Source of the DNA: Blastococcus sp.
GTDB taxonomy: Bacteria; Actinomycetota; Actinomycetes; Mycobacteriales; Geodermatophilaceae
Direction of reading: 5' to 3'
NCBI GenBank assembly: GCA_025963345.1
Contig: JAOPUS010000233.1
Span: forward strand, 1-7,221
Length of the DNA: 7,221 nt
The notes beneath the pieces were generated by a model. That model was not told the DNA's origin. It did not search any database and saw only the letters and a program-made list of their open reading frames with translations. The position numbers and the translations under genes were made by a program. Shown piece by piece: positions 5,976 to 7,221 of the stretch; the first letter of the stretch is position 1, and the number at the start of each line of letters is the position of its first letter.

Positions 5976-7221
5976 CGGACCGGCACCTTCGGCAGCTCGA
6001 CCAGGGGTAGGGATCGGCGGAACTGGCCGGGGGTGGCCGGCTGTTTGCCGTCCTGGCCCCACGGGTCGGTGTAGGCGTCGATCGAGCGCTGCATGCCTGC
6101 GTCGAGGTCTGCGAGGATGCCCTCGCTGTCCTCCAGGAGCACCTGCTTCAGCGTGTCCAGGCCCACGCGCGGCACGAAGTCGTAGGTGCGCTCCAGCCAG
6201 TTGGCGTTCTCCCGGTAGTACTGCATGAACCGGCCGGTGAGGGTGAGCACCTCCTCCGCGGAAGAGACCGTCGCGAGCAGGTCGCCCTTGCGGACAGACG
6301 CCCCGGCCGCGCCACCGACGTAGACCTCCCACGTGCCGTTGCCGATCGCCACGACGCCGACGTCCTTGACGTAGGCCTCGGCGCAGTTGCGCGGGCAGCC
6401 GACGACGGCGAGCTTCATCTTCGCCGGGCTCTCAATGCCCTGGAACCGGGTCTCGAGGTCGATGCCCAGCTGGGTCGAGTCGCCCAGGCCGAAGCGGCAG
6501 AAGTCGCTGCCGACGCAGGTCTTCACCGTGCGGAAGCTCTTGCCGTAGGCGTAGCCCGACGGCATGCCCAGGTCGTCCCACATCGCCGGCAGGTCCTCCT
6601 TGCGGACGCCGAGAAGGTCGATCCGCTGGCCGCCGGTCACCTTCACCATGGGGACCTCGTACTTCTCGGCGACCTCGGCGATCTTCCGCAGCTGGGCCGG
6701 CGTGGTCACGCCGCCCTTCATCTGTGGGACGACGGAGAACGTGCCGTCGCGCTGGATGTTGCGTGCACGCGGTCGTTGATGAACTTCGCGTCGTTCTCCT
6801 GGACGTACTCGGTGCCCCAGATCATCCGCAGCAGCGAGGTCAGGCCCATCTTCGACTTCGCGTCGTCCTGGCCGTTCGGCGCGAGAGCGGAGAAGACGGC
6901 GGAGACGCTGCGCAGGTCCTGCTCCCGGATCGCCGCCATGAGCTCGGGCTTGGCCATCGGGACGCCCGGCACGTACCAGGAGGCCGCCGGGTCCTCGCCG
7001 AGGTCGCCGTCTGCGGCCCATTCGACGATCTGCTTGACCAGCGACTTGCACGACCCGCAGCCCTTGCCGGCACGGGTCCGGTCCATGACCTCACCGACGC
7101 TGCCGCACCCGTCGGCGACCGCCCCGCAGATCGCGCCCTTGGAGACGCCGTTGCAGTTGCAGACCTGGGAGTCGGCCGGCATCTCCGCGACCCCGACCTC
7201 CTCGGCGCCGTCGGAGAGGTC
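5972..7221 (-). pseudogene. nirB: NirB, NAD(P)H nitrite reductase large subunit, C-terminal half, with apparent 1-base frameshift (N-terminus beyond right edge)
   Basis: The gene runs leftward from outside the window. With one base restored it gives 416 visible residues, about half of a typical NirB; the FAD/NAD(P)-binding half is off the edge. Seen: a BFD-type [2Fe-2S] domain with Cys21 and Cys23 (VCNCNG) and Cys55 and Cys58 (CGSC); then the ferredoxin-like sulfite/nitrite reductase half-domain (TFSVVPQMKGG); then the sirohaem/4Fe-4S ligands, TCVGSDFC near 6497-6520 and GCPRNC near 6383-6400. NirB reduces nitrite to ammonium in six electrons. The reading frame from 7221 is sound down to a KFINDRVHA segment, then runs out of frame to a TGA at 6720-6718; the conserved continuation NIQRDGTFSVVPQ is in another frame and proceeds cleanly to the stop at 5974-5972. 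The break is a missing C (a G on +) at about 6760/6761. Either a real recent mutation or a sequence error; all catalytic ligands in view are intact. Confidence 0.93.
6760..6770 (-). other. Frameshift site in nirB, abutting a 10-bp perfect palindrome
   Basis: On the - strand the gene reads CACGCAACATCC where the conserved protein needs CACGCCAACATCC. The missing base falls between 6760 and 6761. The adjacent GCGTGCACGC (6761-6770) is a perfect palindrome, a type of site where polymerase slippage or gel-compression errors occur. The rest of both frames is uninterrupted. Confidence 0.8.

Noticed and set aside
6718..6774. Programmed ribosomal frameshift in nirB
   Set aside because: No slippery homopolymer or heptamer and no known recoding in NirB; a missing base beside a palindrome is the simpler explanation.

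Overview
The window comes from a very GC-rich bacterium with strong G/C preference at third codon positions, GTG starts, short gene overlaps, and a gene set (NnaR-type regulator, NarK, NirB/NirD) typical of Actinomycetota. A soil or rock actinomycete such as a member of the Geodermatophilaceae would fit, but that is an impression from memory, not something the sequence proves.

Layout. The left part (1-1049, + strand) holds the end of a metallo-beta-lactamase-fold hydrolase and, overlapping it by 4 bases (GTGA), a small P-loop kinase-like protein. Neither has an evident link to nitrogen. Next, on the + strand, come a HemD-domain/winged-helix regulator of the NnaR type (1117-2232) and a flavodoxin/HemG-like protein (2269-2775). 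Facing them on the - strand is the nitrate/nitrite transporter NarK (4191-2785). Divergent from narK is an unrecognised 274-residue protein (4302-5126, +), followed by a small predicted lipoprotein (5207-5635, +). That gene ends 4 bases from the stop codon of nirD. nirD (5975-5640) and nirB (from beyond the right edge to 5972) form a - strand operon with an ATGA overlap.

How it works together. The core is a nitrate/nitrite assimilation locus. NarK imports nitrate or nitrite, NirBD reduces nitrite to ammonium with NAD(P)H using FAD, Fe-S clusters and siroheme, and the NnaR-type protein is expected to activate these genes together with GlnR. The narK upstream region carries two GlnR-box-like sites in helical phase. 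The HemD-like regulator and HemG-like flavodoxin both derive from tetrapyrrole-related families, which is suggestive beside a sirohaem enzyme.

Main oddities. (1) nirB appears to be missing one base at about 6760/6761, immediately beside a perfect 10-bp palindrome, so it is either a broken gene or a sequence error. (2) Two opposite-strand genes, one of unknown family, sit between narK and nirBD. (3) Both convergent gene junctions place their stop codons in inverted repeats that share the same CTGAC/GTCAG arms. I found no RNA gene, insertion sequence, CRISPR array or clear new multi-gene system. The unrecognised 274-residue protein is the best candidate for something undescribed.
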